Origin: Candidatus Fermentibacter sp.
Lineage (GTDB): Bacteria > Fermentibacterota > Fermentibacteria > Fermentibacterales > Fermentibacteraceae
NCBI GenBank assembly: GCA_030373045.1
Contig: JAUCPW010000059.1
Location: 1 to 56,000 of the forward strand
DNA length: 56,000 nucleotides
Reading direction: 5' to 3'
The position numbers and the translations under genes are program-made. Positions 43,805 to 52,261 of the stretch are shown here, in pieces. The notes beneath the pieces are model-generated. The model was given only the letters and a program-made list of their open reading frames with translations, was not told where the DNA came from and did not search any database. Positions within the stretch are counted from its first letter, which is position 1. Each line of letters opens with the position of its first letter.

Positions 43805-46800
43805 TTGAACATCTCGGCGATTTCGGTACGCAAGCGCGTGACCTTCATGATGCTCTTCGCCTTCATGCTGGGCGTGGGCATCTTCGGTCTCACCCAGCTC
43901 GGCCTCGACCTGTATCCCAAGCTCGTGTTCCCGCAGATAATGATCTTCAGCCAGCTCAACGGCGCCGGACCCGAGGAGATCGAGAACCTGGTCACCGAGT
44001 ACATCGAGAAGGCGGCCGCCTCGACCAAGAACGTCACGCGCGTGACGTCCTCCTCGAGCCCCAGCCTCAGCCTCGTGACAGCCGAATTCTCGTGGGGCAC
44101 GGACATGGACCAGGCGGAGACCGACCTGCGCCGCTACATCGACATGTACAAGAGCTATCTCCCCGACGATGCCTCCGACCCGATGGTGATGGTTCTCGAC
44201 GCGAGCCTCGCCCCCACGATGATGATCGCCTTCTCGAGCTCCAGGCTCGACGGTTTCGAGCTGAGGAGGATAGTCGAGGACGAGATCGAGCCTCTGCTGC
44301 GGAGGGTCGAGGGCGTCGGATCCGTCAGCGTCATGGGCGGCAGCCGCAGGCAGATCAACGTGATCGTGAACCCGGTGGTCATGGAGCAGGCGGGCCTGTC
44401 CCTCGGCCAGGTGTCGGGCGCGGTCGCTTCGGTGCGGCAGGACACCCCGGCGGGCGAGATCAACGTCGGCGGGCTTAACTCCTCCGTGAAGATAGCCGGA
44501 TCGTTCGATTCGCTCGATGACCTCGCCCAGCTCGTCGTCGGCTACAGACCCGACGGTTCGCCGGTGCTCCTCGAACAGATAGCGACCATCGAGGACGGCA
44601 TCGTCGAGGAGACGGGATATGTCAGCCTGAACGGCGAACCGGCGGTCGTCTCCGTGGTGTTCAGACGCTCGGACGCCAACACCGTGAACGTGAGCGACAA
44701 GCTGGAGATCCAGCTCGACCAGATCCGCGAGATGTACAGCGACAGGGTCGACGTGAACCTGCTCTACACCCAGGCGAGCTTCATCGAGGGCTCCATCGGC
44801 AACCTCTGGACGTCGGCCCTGCAGGCGCTCGTCCTCACCGTGATCGTGCTGCTCGTCTTCCTCCGTTCCTGGAAGAGCAGCTCGGCCGTCGCCATCTCGA
44901 TCCCGATGTCGATGATCGCCACGTTCGCCGTGATGTACTTCGCCGACGTCAATCTCAACATCATCTCCCTCGCCGGTCTCGCGCTGGCCGTGGGGATGCT
45001 CGTCGACAACTCGATCGTCGTGCTCGAGGTGATCGTAAGGAGGCGCGAGAGCGGCGAAGCCCCGATCCCCGCCTCCATCAACGGAGCCACCGAGGTCGGC
45101 ATGGCGATCACGGCATCGACCCTGACGACGGTCGCCGTCTTCATCCCGATCCTGTTCGTACCGGGGCTCGCGGGCCAGATCTTCCGCGACATGTCCCTGA
45201 CGATCAGCTTCAGCCTGGTCGTGTCGCTCTTCGTCGCCCTCACCTTCATCCCCATATTCACCTCGCGAGTGAAGGGCATCGCCGGTGACGGCACCGAGAA
45301 CAGGCTGCAGACATGGTTGCGCATACGGATGGAGAGGATCGAGAACTCCTACAAGCGCGGCATCGAGTGGGCGCTCCACCACCGCAAGGCGGTCATCCTC
45401 TCGTCTGTCGCCATGTTCGCAGCATCCCTCGGCCTCCTGGCCGTGGTCCCGATCGAGTTCTTCTCGGAGAACGACATGGGGTACATCTCCGCAAACACCT
45501 TCAGGTCCCCGGGAACCGTTCTCGAATCGACCGATTCGACAGCAACGGTGATCCGGGAAGGCATCCTCGGGATAGTCGACTCAACCGACTACGAGGAGTT
45601 CTACATGGAGGTCGGGCAGCTCGAGGGATTCGCCGCGGCGTTCGGGAGCAACAGCGCCAACAACCTCAACTTCTTCCTCACGCTGGTTCCCAGGGATCAG
45701 AGATCCGTCAGCCAGCAGGAGTACCAGGACAGCATCCGCGCCATGCTGGCGGAGATACCCGACCTGGAGGCGACCTTCTCCGAGGGCGGCCCGATGTCGA
45801 GCAGCTCTCCCATCGAGATACGCTTCTACAGCGAGGATCTCGATGCGCTGCGGGATGTCACCGAACGCTGCGCCGACGTGCTCGAGACCATCCCCGGCAC
45901 CCGCGACGTGGAGACGTCGATGGACATACAGAGGGTGCAGAGGACCTTCATCCCCGACGCATCGGCACTGGCCCGGTTCGGCGTCTCCAGGGCGGCCATC
46001 GGCTCCGAGGTCTCGACCGGGGTGATGGGCGAGGCATCCGGCTTCTACAGGGAGGGCGGCAGCGAGTACGACATCTTCCTGAGGTATCCGGAGCAGTATC
46101 GCGACAACGTCGAGGAGATCATGGCCACCCCGGTCGCGGGCAGGCCCCTGGCGGCCTACGGCATGATGGAGACCGGCCTGATCCCGCAGACCATCTCCCA
46201 CGTCGACCAGTCGCGCGTCGCTACCGTCTCGTGCTCCAACCACAACAGGGACCTAGGAAGCATCGCGAACGACGTCGAGAAGATGCTGGACACACTGGAC
46301 ACCGGAGGCCTGAGGTACGAACTCGCCGGACAGGTCGACGACCAGCGCGAAACCTTCTTCTACCTCACGATAGCGATCTTCGCGGCCGCGCTCCTCGTCT
46401 ACATGGTCATGGCCAGCCAGTTCGAGTCGTTCCTCGAGCCCTTCATCATCATCTTCACGGTCCCCATGGCCTTCATAGGCGTGATGTTCACGCTCCTGAT
46501 CACGGGCACGGCACTTTCGGTTACTGCGATGATCGGGATACTGATGCTCGCGGGGATCGTCGTGAACAACGGGATCGTGCTGGTCGACTATGCCAACCAG
46601 CTGCGCGGAAAGGGGCTGGGCGTCCTCGAGGCGGTCGCCGAAGCCGGCAGGGTGAGGATGCGCCCCATCATGATGACCGCCCTCACCACCATCTTCGGGA
46701 TGATCCCCCTGGCGCTCGGCATCGGCGACAGCGGCGAGACCTGGGCCCCCATGGCCAGGGCCGTCATGGGCGGACTCACGGTGGCCACCTTCCTGACCCT

Positions 46801-46870
46801 GTTCGTGCTTCCCTGCCTCTACGCGATCTTCGGCTGCAGGAGGAAGTGCGAGCCGGATACCGCTGCCTGA
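43805..46870 (+). CDS. RND-family efflux permease (AcrB-like)
   Basis: A 1021-residue inner-membrane exporter with the twofold RND plan: TM1 (13-31), a large periplasmic loop, TM2-6, a second loop, and TM7-12. In TM4 the proton-relay motif is GMLVDNS (Asp401-Asn402), the single-Asp form seen in many non-AcrB RND permeases rather than the DD of AcrB. The RND signature at the second half (AMIGILMLAGIVVNNGIVLVDY) is clear. The TTG start has AGGAGG upstream. No membrane-fusion or TolC gene is adjacent, so partners must be encoded elsewhere or the pump works alone. Confidence 0.92.
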   Translation: MNISAISVRKRVTFMMLFAFMLGVGIFGLTQLGLDLYPKLVFPQIMIFSQLNGAGPEEIENLVTEYIEKAAASTKNVTRVTSSSSPSLSLVTAEFSWGTDMDQAETDLRRYIDMYKSYLPDDASDPMVMVLDASLAPTMMIAFSSSRLDGFELRRIVEDEIEPLLRRVEGVGSVSVMGGSRRQINVIVNPVVMEQAGLSLGQVSGAVASVRQDTPAGEINVGGLNSSVKIAGSFDSLDDLAQLVVGYRPDGSPVLLEQIATIEDGIVEETGYVSLNGEPAVVSVVFRRSDANTVNVSDKLEIQLDQIREMYSDRVDVNLLYTQASFIEGSIGNLWTSALQALVLTVIVLLVFLRSWKSSSAVAISIPMSMIATFAVMYFADVNLNIISLAGLALAVGMLVDNSIVVLEVIVRRRESGEAPIPASINGATEVGMAITASTLTTVAVFIPILFVPGLAGQIFRDMSLTISFSLVVSLFVALTFIPIFTSRVKGIAGDGTENRLQTWLRIRMERIENSYKRGIEWALHHRKAVILSSVAMFAASLGLLAVVPIEFFSENDMGYISANTFRSPGTVLESTDSTATVIREGILGIVDSTDYEEFYMEVGQLEGFAAAFGSNSANNLNFFLTLVPRDQRSVSQQEYQDSIRAMLAEIPDLEATFSEGGPMSSSSPIEIRFYSEDLDALRDVTERCADVLETIPGTRDVETSMDIQRVQRTFIPDASALARFGVSRAAIGSEVSTGVMGEASGFYREGGSEYDIFLRYPEQYRDNVEEIMATPVAGRPLAAYGMMETGLIPQTISHVDQSRVATVSCSNHNRDLGSIANDVEKMLDTLDTGGLRYELAGQVDDQRETFFYLTIAIFAAALLVYMVMASQFESFLEPFIIIFTVPMAFIGVMFTLLITGTALSVTAMIGILMLAGIVVNNGIVLVDYANQLRGKGLGVLEAVAEAGRVRMRPIMMTALTTIFGMIPLALGIGDSGETWAPMARAVMGGLTVATFLTLFVLPCLYAIFGCRRKCEPDTAA

Positions 46871-46871
46871 C

Positions 46872-47600
46872 GTGCCGGGAACCTGGCGGAGGATACTGCT
46901 CGAAAGCACCGGTTCGACGAACGACTTCCTGAAGGAGGGGCTCCGGGGCCTCTCCGACAGGACAGTCGTCAGGGCCGTGAGACAGACCTCAGGGAAGGGA
47001 CGCCTGGGCAGGACATGGGAGTCGCCCCCGGGCGGCCTCTACGCGAGCTTCCTGCTCGTCCCGCCTCCATCTCCGGAATATGCCTCGCGAGTGGCTCTCC
47101 TCCTTGCCGACATCATCTGCGGCGAGCTCCTCCGGGCCGGGATCGGGGCCTGCGTGAAATGGCCCAACGACGTCATCGCAGGTGAAGGCAAGATAGCCGG
47201 GATCCTTCCCGAATACGGCACCTTCCCCATCCCGTGGTTCGTGACGGGCCTGGGCGTCAATCTCGCGGCGGCTCCCTCCATCCCCGGGCGGAGCGGGCCG
47301 CCTCCCGTCGCCTGGGCCCGCTTCGCGCCCCCCCCCGATCCCGATGCCCTGCTCGACAGGCTGCTCCTCGAACTCGACGAAGCCTGGCCCGACAGGACTC
47401 TAGACCCAATCTCCGACCGCGCGGAAGGGATCACCGGGAGGCTGTGGATGTCGGGGCGCGAAGTCCGGATTGTCCGCGGCGACAGGCTGGACACGGGGAT
47501 AGTGAAGGGGATCGACGGGCAGGGCAGGCTGTTGCTTTCGACGGGCCAGGGGATGATTTTTCTGGACAGCGGAGAGCTTTCGCCCGTCCGGAGCAGGTGA
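46872..47600 (+). CDS. birA: Biotin-protein ligase
   Basis: A 242-residue BirA-type ligase that makes biotinyl-AMP and attaches biotin to acetyl-CoA carboxylase BCCP and similar proteins. Motifs include STNDF near the N-terminus, TSGKGRLGRTWESPPGGLYAS (the GRGRxGR-like adenylate loop) and KWPNDV with GKIAGIL. It lacks the N-terminal helix-turn-helix, so it is the non-regulatory class. The GTG start lies one base after the RND stop; the end is followed by the PhoH gene. Confidence 0.9.
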   Translation: MPGTWRRILLESTGSTNDFLKEGLRGLSDRTVVRAVRQTSGKGRLGRTWESPPGGLYASFLLVPPPSPEYASRVALLLADIICGELLRAGIGACVKWPNDVIAGEGKIAGILPEYGTFPIPWFVTGLGVNLAAAPSIPGRSGPPPVAWARFAPPPDPDALLDRLLLELDEAWPDRTLDPISDRAEGITGRLWMSGREVRIVRGDRLDTGIVKGIDGQGRLLLSTGQGMIFLDSGELSPVRSR

Positions 47601-47641
47601 GTCCCCGGGAGCCCCTCTCCCGGAACCGACGGAGGAACCAC

Positions 47642-49006
47642 ATGGCTGTCCAGAAGGCGGGATCGACGTCAAGGAAGACCCGTGCAGGAGGCAAGGTCTT
47701 CGTCCTCGACACCAACGTGCTCCTCTACGATTTCAACTGCATCGACAACTTCGAGGAGCACGACGTCGTGATCCCCATCACCGTGCTCGAGGAGCTCGAC
47801 GAGTTCAAGAAGGGCAGCGACCTGATCAACTTCCACGCGAGGGAGTTCATCAGGAAGCTGGACAGGCTCTCCGGCGACGGCCTGTTCGGTGACGGGCTGC
47901 CTCTGGGGAAGGGGCGCGGAAGGCTGTTCGTGATGACGGCCGAGCCTCGCTCCTCAGTCGTCGACCAGGCCTTCATCCACGACAAGGCCGATCACAGGAT
48001 CCTCGCTCTCACCGAGCAGCTCAGGCACTCCATCCCCAACCGCCCCGTGGTGCTCATCAGCAAGGACATCAACCTGCGCATGAAGGCCAAGTCACTCGGG
48101 CTCAACGCAGAGGACTACGAGACCGGCAAGATCGAGAACATCGACGAGCTCTACACCGGCAGCAGCATTTCGGAGGGGGTCGACCCCGCCCTCATCTCGA
48201 GGTTCTATTCCGAGCCCTTCAGCGTTCCGCTGGCCGAGGCCGGGCTGGATCAGACCCCCAGGGCCAACCAGTACTTCGTCCTTCGCAACGGCAGCAGCAG
48301 CGCGCTCGTGAGGTACAACCCGCAGGAGTCCAGTCTGGAGAGGGTGTCGAAGCAGCGCGTCTTCGGGATCGAACCCAGGAACGCCGAGCAGGCATTCGCC
48401 ATCGACGCGCTGATGCGGCCGGATCTCCAGCTGGTCACTCTCACCGGGAAGGCGGGCACGGGCAAGACCCTTCTGGCGCTGGCCGCCGCGCTGGAGCAGA
48501 GGCGCAACTACAGGCAGATCTATCTCGCAAGGCCGGTGGTGCCCCTGGGCAACCGCGATCTCGGCTATCTGCCGGGAGACGTGAAGAGCAAGCTCGATCC
48601 CTACATGCAGCCTCTCTGGGACAACCTGGCGGTCATCAGGAACAGGTTCCCGGCCGACGGGCACGAGCAGAAGCAGATCGCCGAGATGCTGGAGCACGAG
48701 AAGCTCTTCATAGCCCCGCTGGCCTACATCAGGGGCCGCAGCCTCGACAGGGTGTTCTTCATCGTCGACGAGGCGCAGAACCTCACCCCGCACGAGGTGA
48801 AGACGATCATCACGCGCGCGGGCGAGGGCTCGAGGATGGTCTTCACCGGCGACATCTACCAGATCGACACTCCCTATCTCGACAGCCAGTCGAACGGGCT
48901 GACCTATCTGGTCGACAGGATGCGCGGGCAGAACATCTACGGGCAGGTGAACCTCCTCAAGGGCGAAAGGAGCGTTCTCGCCGAACTGGCGAGCAACATC
49001 CTCTGA
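47642..49006 (+). CDS. PIN-PhoH family ATPase/ribonuclease
   Basis: A 454-residue PhoH2-type protein. The N-terminal PIN domain (about 18-160) has the acidic active-site motif FVLDTNVLLYD plus a later acidic pair (SKDIN). The C-terminal PhoH ATPase (about 245-454) has Walker A GKAGTGKT, Walker B VFFIVDEAQN and the arginine segment GEGSRMVFTGD. PIN-PhoH proteins act as RNA helicase/ribonucleases. The ATG has GGAGGA upstream. It shares the plus strand with birA, 41 bases apart. Confidence 0.9.
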   Translation: MAVQKAGSTSRKTRAGGKVFVLDTNVLLYDFNCIDNFEEHDVVIPITVLEELDEFKKGSDLINFHAREFIRKLDRLSGDGLFGDGLPLGKGRGRLFVMTAEPRSSVVDQAFIHDKADHRILALTEQLRHSIPNRPVVLISKDINLRMKAKSLGLNAEDYETGKIENIDELYTGSSISEGVDPALISRFYSEPFSVPLAEAGLDQTPRANQYFVLRNGSSSALVRYNPQESSLERVSKQRVFGIEPRNAEQAFAIDALMRPDLQLVTLTGKAGTGKTLLALAAALEQRRNYRQIYLARPVVPLGNRDLGYLPGDVKSKLDPYMQPLWDNLAVIRNRFPADGHEQKQIAEMLEHEKLFIAPLAYIRGRSLDRVFFIVDEAQNLTPHEVKTIITRAGEGSRMVFTGDIYQIDTPYLDSQSNGLTYLVDRMRGQNIYGQVNLLKGERSVLAELASNIL

Positions 49007-49111
49007 TCCCCGGGGAGTCCCCACGAAGGGCGATCAGGCGTAGAACCAGCTGATCCGGAACGGAGCGGGGGCATCACCCGCCTCCCGTGAGCGGCCGCAG
49101 CCCGGATGTGC

Positions 49112-50584
49112 CTACCGTGATGCCGTGACCAGAGCGACCTCGGAAGCGGGGCTGACCCAGCGATGCATCACTATCGTCCTCCCGGCGGCGATGTCGAGCG
49201 CCGTACTCCCCCCCCAGAAATCGCCGATTATCCATACCCGGGGATGCCCGGCAAGCAGGCTGTCCAGCATGCCCGCTGTGTCTACAGTGGCCCGGATGGG
49301 CTGCACATCGTACGGATCTGCAGCACATGCGGAAACGTAGGGGGCATCGTTCGTCCGGTAGAACTCATACGCAAGGCCTCCCGACTGGCCTGCCGCGATC
49401 AGGACTGCATCGCCCTCCTCCAGTCCCTCCTCGACCGTGCGGACGGCCTCTCTCCAGTCGCTCCCGTGGTAGGGATAGGTGGTGGTGCTCATGTAGAACA
49501 GGAGCGTCAGCATCGCCGCCGCTGCGAGAAGGGGCCCGGCGGGCCTCCACCGCGCCGCTGCCGCGCCGAGCGAAAGGGCCAGCGGAACCCAGAGGATGGA
49601 CAGGTGACGCACGGTGGGCCACTCGAAGATGAATGCGCACAGGGGCAGGATCGTGCAGGCCAGGGCCCAGATCCTGAATCCGGGACGGATCTCCCTCCTG
49701 GTGAGGAGGACCGCCAGGCATCCGGCCTGGAGGAGCAGGAACCCGGCGACGAACACCGCATTCCGGGGGCGCTCGAGGGAGTCCCGCGAGATGGGCGGAG
49801 CCATGCCGTCCGGGATGAGCGAGGAGAGGACCTCGATGCTGCCCATGAGGATCCTGCGGGGCGTCTCCTCGTAGAATCCGGCAGCCTCCATCCTCTGCCG
49901 CCTGAGGGAAGCCTGCCCGGCCGTCGAGATCGTGACCGGAAGGGTGAGCACCACTACGGCGAGAAGCGCCAGGAGCGGCCCGGCCGGCTTTCGGAAGCCT
50001 GCAGCAGGGATCCGGAGGAGCCAAGCCACGAGAACGGCTATCGCGAAGAGCGCGTTCGTGGCCATGCCCGCGACCGCGGTCAGGACCGCCGGGACAAGCG
50101 CACGGCGGCTGCCCCGCCAGGCCCTGTCGCAGAGATCCACGAGCAGGAAGCAGAGAAAGGCCATCTGGGAATAGAGCCATGCCTCCTGCCCCAGCGAGAC
50201 GGCGAAGGGGGCCAGCGCCCAGATCATCGCGGCCCAGAAGGCCCCTCTCCCGCCCACCCATCTCGATACGAGAGAGAAAAGCGGAATGACCGCAAGGACC
50301 GACAGGATCAGGGGTACCGCTCTCAGGCCCGCCTCGGTCGTACCGAAGAGCATCGACGAGAGCTTTATGGAGAAGAAGGCAAGGGGTGGATGGGGCGATC
50401 CCGAGAGCGACATGGATGCTATGTCCCCGAAGCTTCTTCCGACGAGCCCCGCGGCGAACGCCTCGTCGACCCAGAGGCTCCTGGCGCCGAGGTCGTGGAG
50501 ACGGGCAGCGGCTGCAGCCGCAACGGCGGGAAGCCATGGCGGCAGTCTGCGGAGGAACCGGAACAGACCGTCAGTCCCGGGCAT
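49112..50584 (-). CDS. GT39/ArnT-like membrane glycosyltransferase
   Basis: A 490-residue GT-C fold membrane protein with about ten hydrophobic segments. The first extracytoplasmic loop carries SLWVDEAFAAGLVG, the catalytic Asp-Glu motif of dolichyl/undecaprenyl-phosphate-sugar-using transferases (GT39/PMT, ArnT, PF13231), and HPPLAFF follows. A soluble C-terminal domain (about 390-490) follows the last segment. It likely moves a sugar from a lipid carrier to a protein or lipid. The ATG at 50584 is nine bases after the upstream gene's stop; a start at 50650 would overlap that gene. Confidence 0.75.
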   Translation of the reverse strand: MPGTDGLFRFLRRLPPWLPAVAAAAAARLHDLGARSLWVDEAFAAGLVGRSFGDIASMSLSGSPHPPLAFFSIKLSSMLFGTTEAGLRAVPLILSVLAVIPLFSLVSRWVGGRGAFWAAMIWALAPFAVSLGQEAWLYSQMAFLCFLLVDLCDRAWRGSRRALVPAVLTAVAGMATNALFAIAVLVAWLLRIPAAGFRKPAGPLLALLAVVVLTLPVTISTAGQASLRRQRMEAAGFYEETPRRILMGSIEVLSSLIPDGMAPPISRDSLERPRNAVFVAGFLLLQAGCLAVLLTRREIRPGFRIWALACTILPLCAFIFEWPTVRHLSILWVPLALSLGAAAARWRPAGPLLAAAAMLTLLFYMSTTTYPYHGSDWREAVRTVEEGLEEGDAVLIAAGQSGGLAYEFYRTNDAPYVSACAADPYDVQPIRATVDTAGMLDSLLAGHPRVWIIGDFWGGSTALDIAAGRTIVMHRWVSPASEVALVTASR

Positions 50585-50592
50585 TGCCGGAG

Positions 50593-51462
50593 TCAGTGGA
50601 GAAGGGACTGGAGCCGGGTTCTGACATAGGAGGCCAGGCTGTCCCGCCACAGGGGGATGCCGAGATCGACATTCAGAAGCTCGAGGACGAGCGACTCGGC
50701 TGCCTCCATGCGGGGCCTGGGAGCAGGAAGGGGATACTCCGCCGACTGGCAGGGGATGGCGCTCTCGGGATCATGCCCTGCCGCTTCGAGGACCTCTCTG
50801 GCGAGCTCGTACCTGCTTGCGGCAGGCCCCGATCCGACGACGTGATACAGGCCGTACGGGCAGGTTTCGATCAGCTTCAGGATGGCCGCCGCCAGGTCGA
50901 GGGTATAGGTCGGCGAGCCCACGCAGTCGCGGACGACGCGGATGCTGCCGCCCTGTCCGGCCTTTCTGAGGAGGTTGGGCACGAACTTGCTGTCCTTCTC
51001 GCCGCCGCCGAAGAGCCAGCCTGTCCTGACGATCCAGTGCTCAGGCGAGAAAGATCTGACGGCCTCCTCCCCCTGGAGTTTCGACCGGCCGTAGATGCTG
51101 CAGGGCGAGGGATCGTCGAATTCGGTGTAGGGAGATGTCTTGTTCCCGTCGAATACGGCGATCGTCGAAACATACAGGATGGGGATCCCCAGCGATCTGC
51201 AGACCTGTGAGACCACGCTCGGGCCGAGTGAGTTGGCTCTGAATGCGTAGAGAGGATCGGTCTCGCACCTGTCCACGTTGGTCGCGCCCGCCAGGAGCAC
51301 GGCGACGTCAGGCCTCTCCGAGCCAAGGATGTCGCGGACCCTGCCCTTCTCGCACACGTCGCACTGACTGCGGGACAGAGGCGTCAGGACAGCCTTCCCC
51401 CTCCATTCCTCGCAAAGGTCCGCACCCAGCATCCCTCCCGCGCCGAAGACGACGGTCTTCAT
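50593..51462 (-). CDS. RmlD-like sugar nucleotide reductase
   Basis: A 289-residue SDR of the RmlD/dTDP-4-dehydrorhamnose reductase type. The NAD(P) motif is VVFGAGGMLGADL (4-16), and the active site has STIAVFDG and YGRSKLQGE (YxxxK). In its normal role it makes dTDP-L-rhamnose; related reductases use other sugars and no other rml genes are nearby. The ATG at 51462 has GGAGGCGG upstream and overlaps the GT2 stop by four bases. Confidence 0.82.
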   Translation of the reverse strand: MKTVVFGAGGMLGADLCEEWRGKAVLTPLSRSQCDVCEKGRVRDILGSERPDVAVLLAGATNVDRCETDPLYAFRANSLGPSVVSQVCRSLGIPILYVSTIAVFDGNKTSPYTEFDDPSPCSIYGRSKLQGEEAVRSFSPEHWIVRTGWLFGGGEKDSKFVPNLLRKAGQGGSIRVVRDCVGSPTYTLDLAAAILKLIETCPYGLYHVVGSGPAASRYELAREVLEAAGHDPESAIPCQSAEYPLPAPRPRMEAAESLVLELLNVDLGIPLWRDSLASYVRTRLQSLLH

Positions 51463-52172
51463 CCGACCGCCTCCGATCGAAGGGATCTCTTCATCCTCAG
51501 CATGTCCGCTATGGTCATCCTGACGACCCGCCACCTGGCGCCGGAAGCCCTTCCCGTGAGCCTCGGATAGTGGTGCACCCCGACCTGGTCTATCCTCACG
51601 CCGAGCCGGGAGAGCTTGATGAGTATCTCCGCATCGATGAACGCGCTGTCGGAATCGATGGAGATCCTGTCCAGCGAAGCCCTCGGAAAGAGCTTCATGC
51701 TGCAGTTGACGTCCTTCACGGACAGCCCGAAGAGCATCCTGAGCAGGAACCCGTAGACCAGGGTCTGCAGTCTGCGTGTGATGCTGTCGGCCCTGTTCAG
51801 CCGGAACCCTGCGACCACGTTCGTCCCGTCCGCCGCATCGAGCAGGCGCCCGATCTCTCCGAAGTCGTACTGGCCGTCGCCGTCGGTATAGGCCACGAAG
51901 TCACCGGCGCAGGCCTCCCTGAATCCAGTCCTGAGGGCGCCACCATATCCGCGATTGCTCTCGTGGTGGATGACCCTTATCCTCGGATCTGCCGCGGCGA
52001 GCCCGTCGGCCACCTCCGCGGTCCCGTCGGGGGAGCCGTCCTCTACGATCGTGATGTCGAAGGCTCCTGCGAAACTCTCCAGGGCGGCAACAACGTTGGA
52101 GACGGTTCTCGCGATGTTACCCTCGTCGTTGTAGGCCGGGCAGAAGAAGGAGATGCGAGGTTTCTCCAGCAT
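51459..52172 (-). CDS. Family 2 glycosyltransferase (DPM1/GtrB-like)
   Basis: A 237-residue GT-A transferase. Motifs are SFFCPAYNDEGNI at the N-terminus, VEDGSPDGT, YTDGDGQYD (the DxD-type metal site) and RRLQTLVYGFLLRMLFG later. There are no clear membrane spans at the C-terminus, so it resembles the dolichyl/undecaprenyl-phosphate glycosyltransferase family without the GtrB membrane tail. It could feed lipid-linked sugar to the GT39-like enzyme two genes on. The ATG at 52172 has AAGGA upstream. Confidence 0.85.
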   Translation of the reverse strand: MLEKPRISFFCPAYNDEGNIARTVSNVVAALESFAGAFDITIVEDGSPDGTAEVADGLAAADPRIRVIHHESNRGYGGALRTGFREACAGDFVAYTDGDGQYDFGEIGRLLDAADGTNVVAGFRLNRADSITRRLQTLVYGFLLRMLFGLSVKDVNCSMKLFPRASLDRISIDSDSAFIDAEILIKLSRLGVRIDQVGVHHYPRLTGRASGARWRVVRMTIADMLRMKRSLRSEAVG

Positions 52173-52261
52173 CGGGTGATCCTTACTCGAATGGGGTATC
52201 GCCGGGTGAACGGCACGACTATAACTGGCATCTCCGACAAGTACCAGACTGGAAAGCCGAT

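Noticed and set aside
43115-45382. 755-residue minus-strand ORF opposite tetR and the RND gene
   Set aside because: His/Asp/Arg/Gly-rich translation with no motifs; the plus strand has clear TetR and RND domains.
49163-50629. 488-residue plus-strand ORF opposite the GT39-like gene
   Set aside because: Arg/Gly/Pro-rich shadow; the minus strand encodes a coherent membrane glycosyltransferase.
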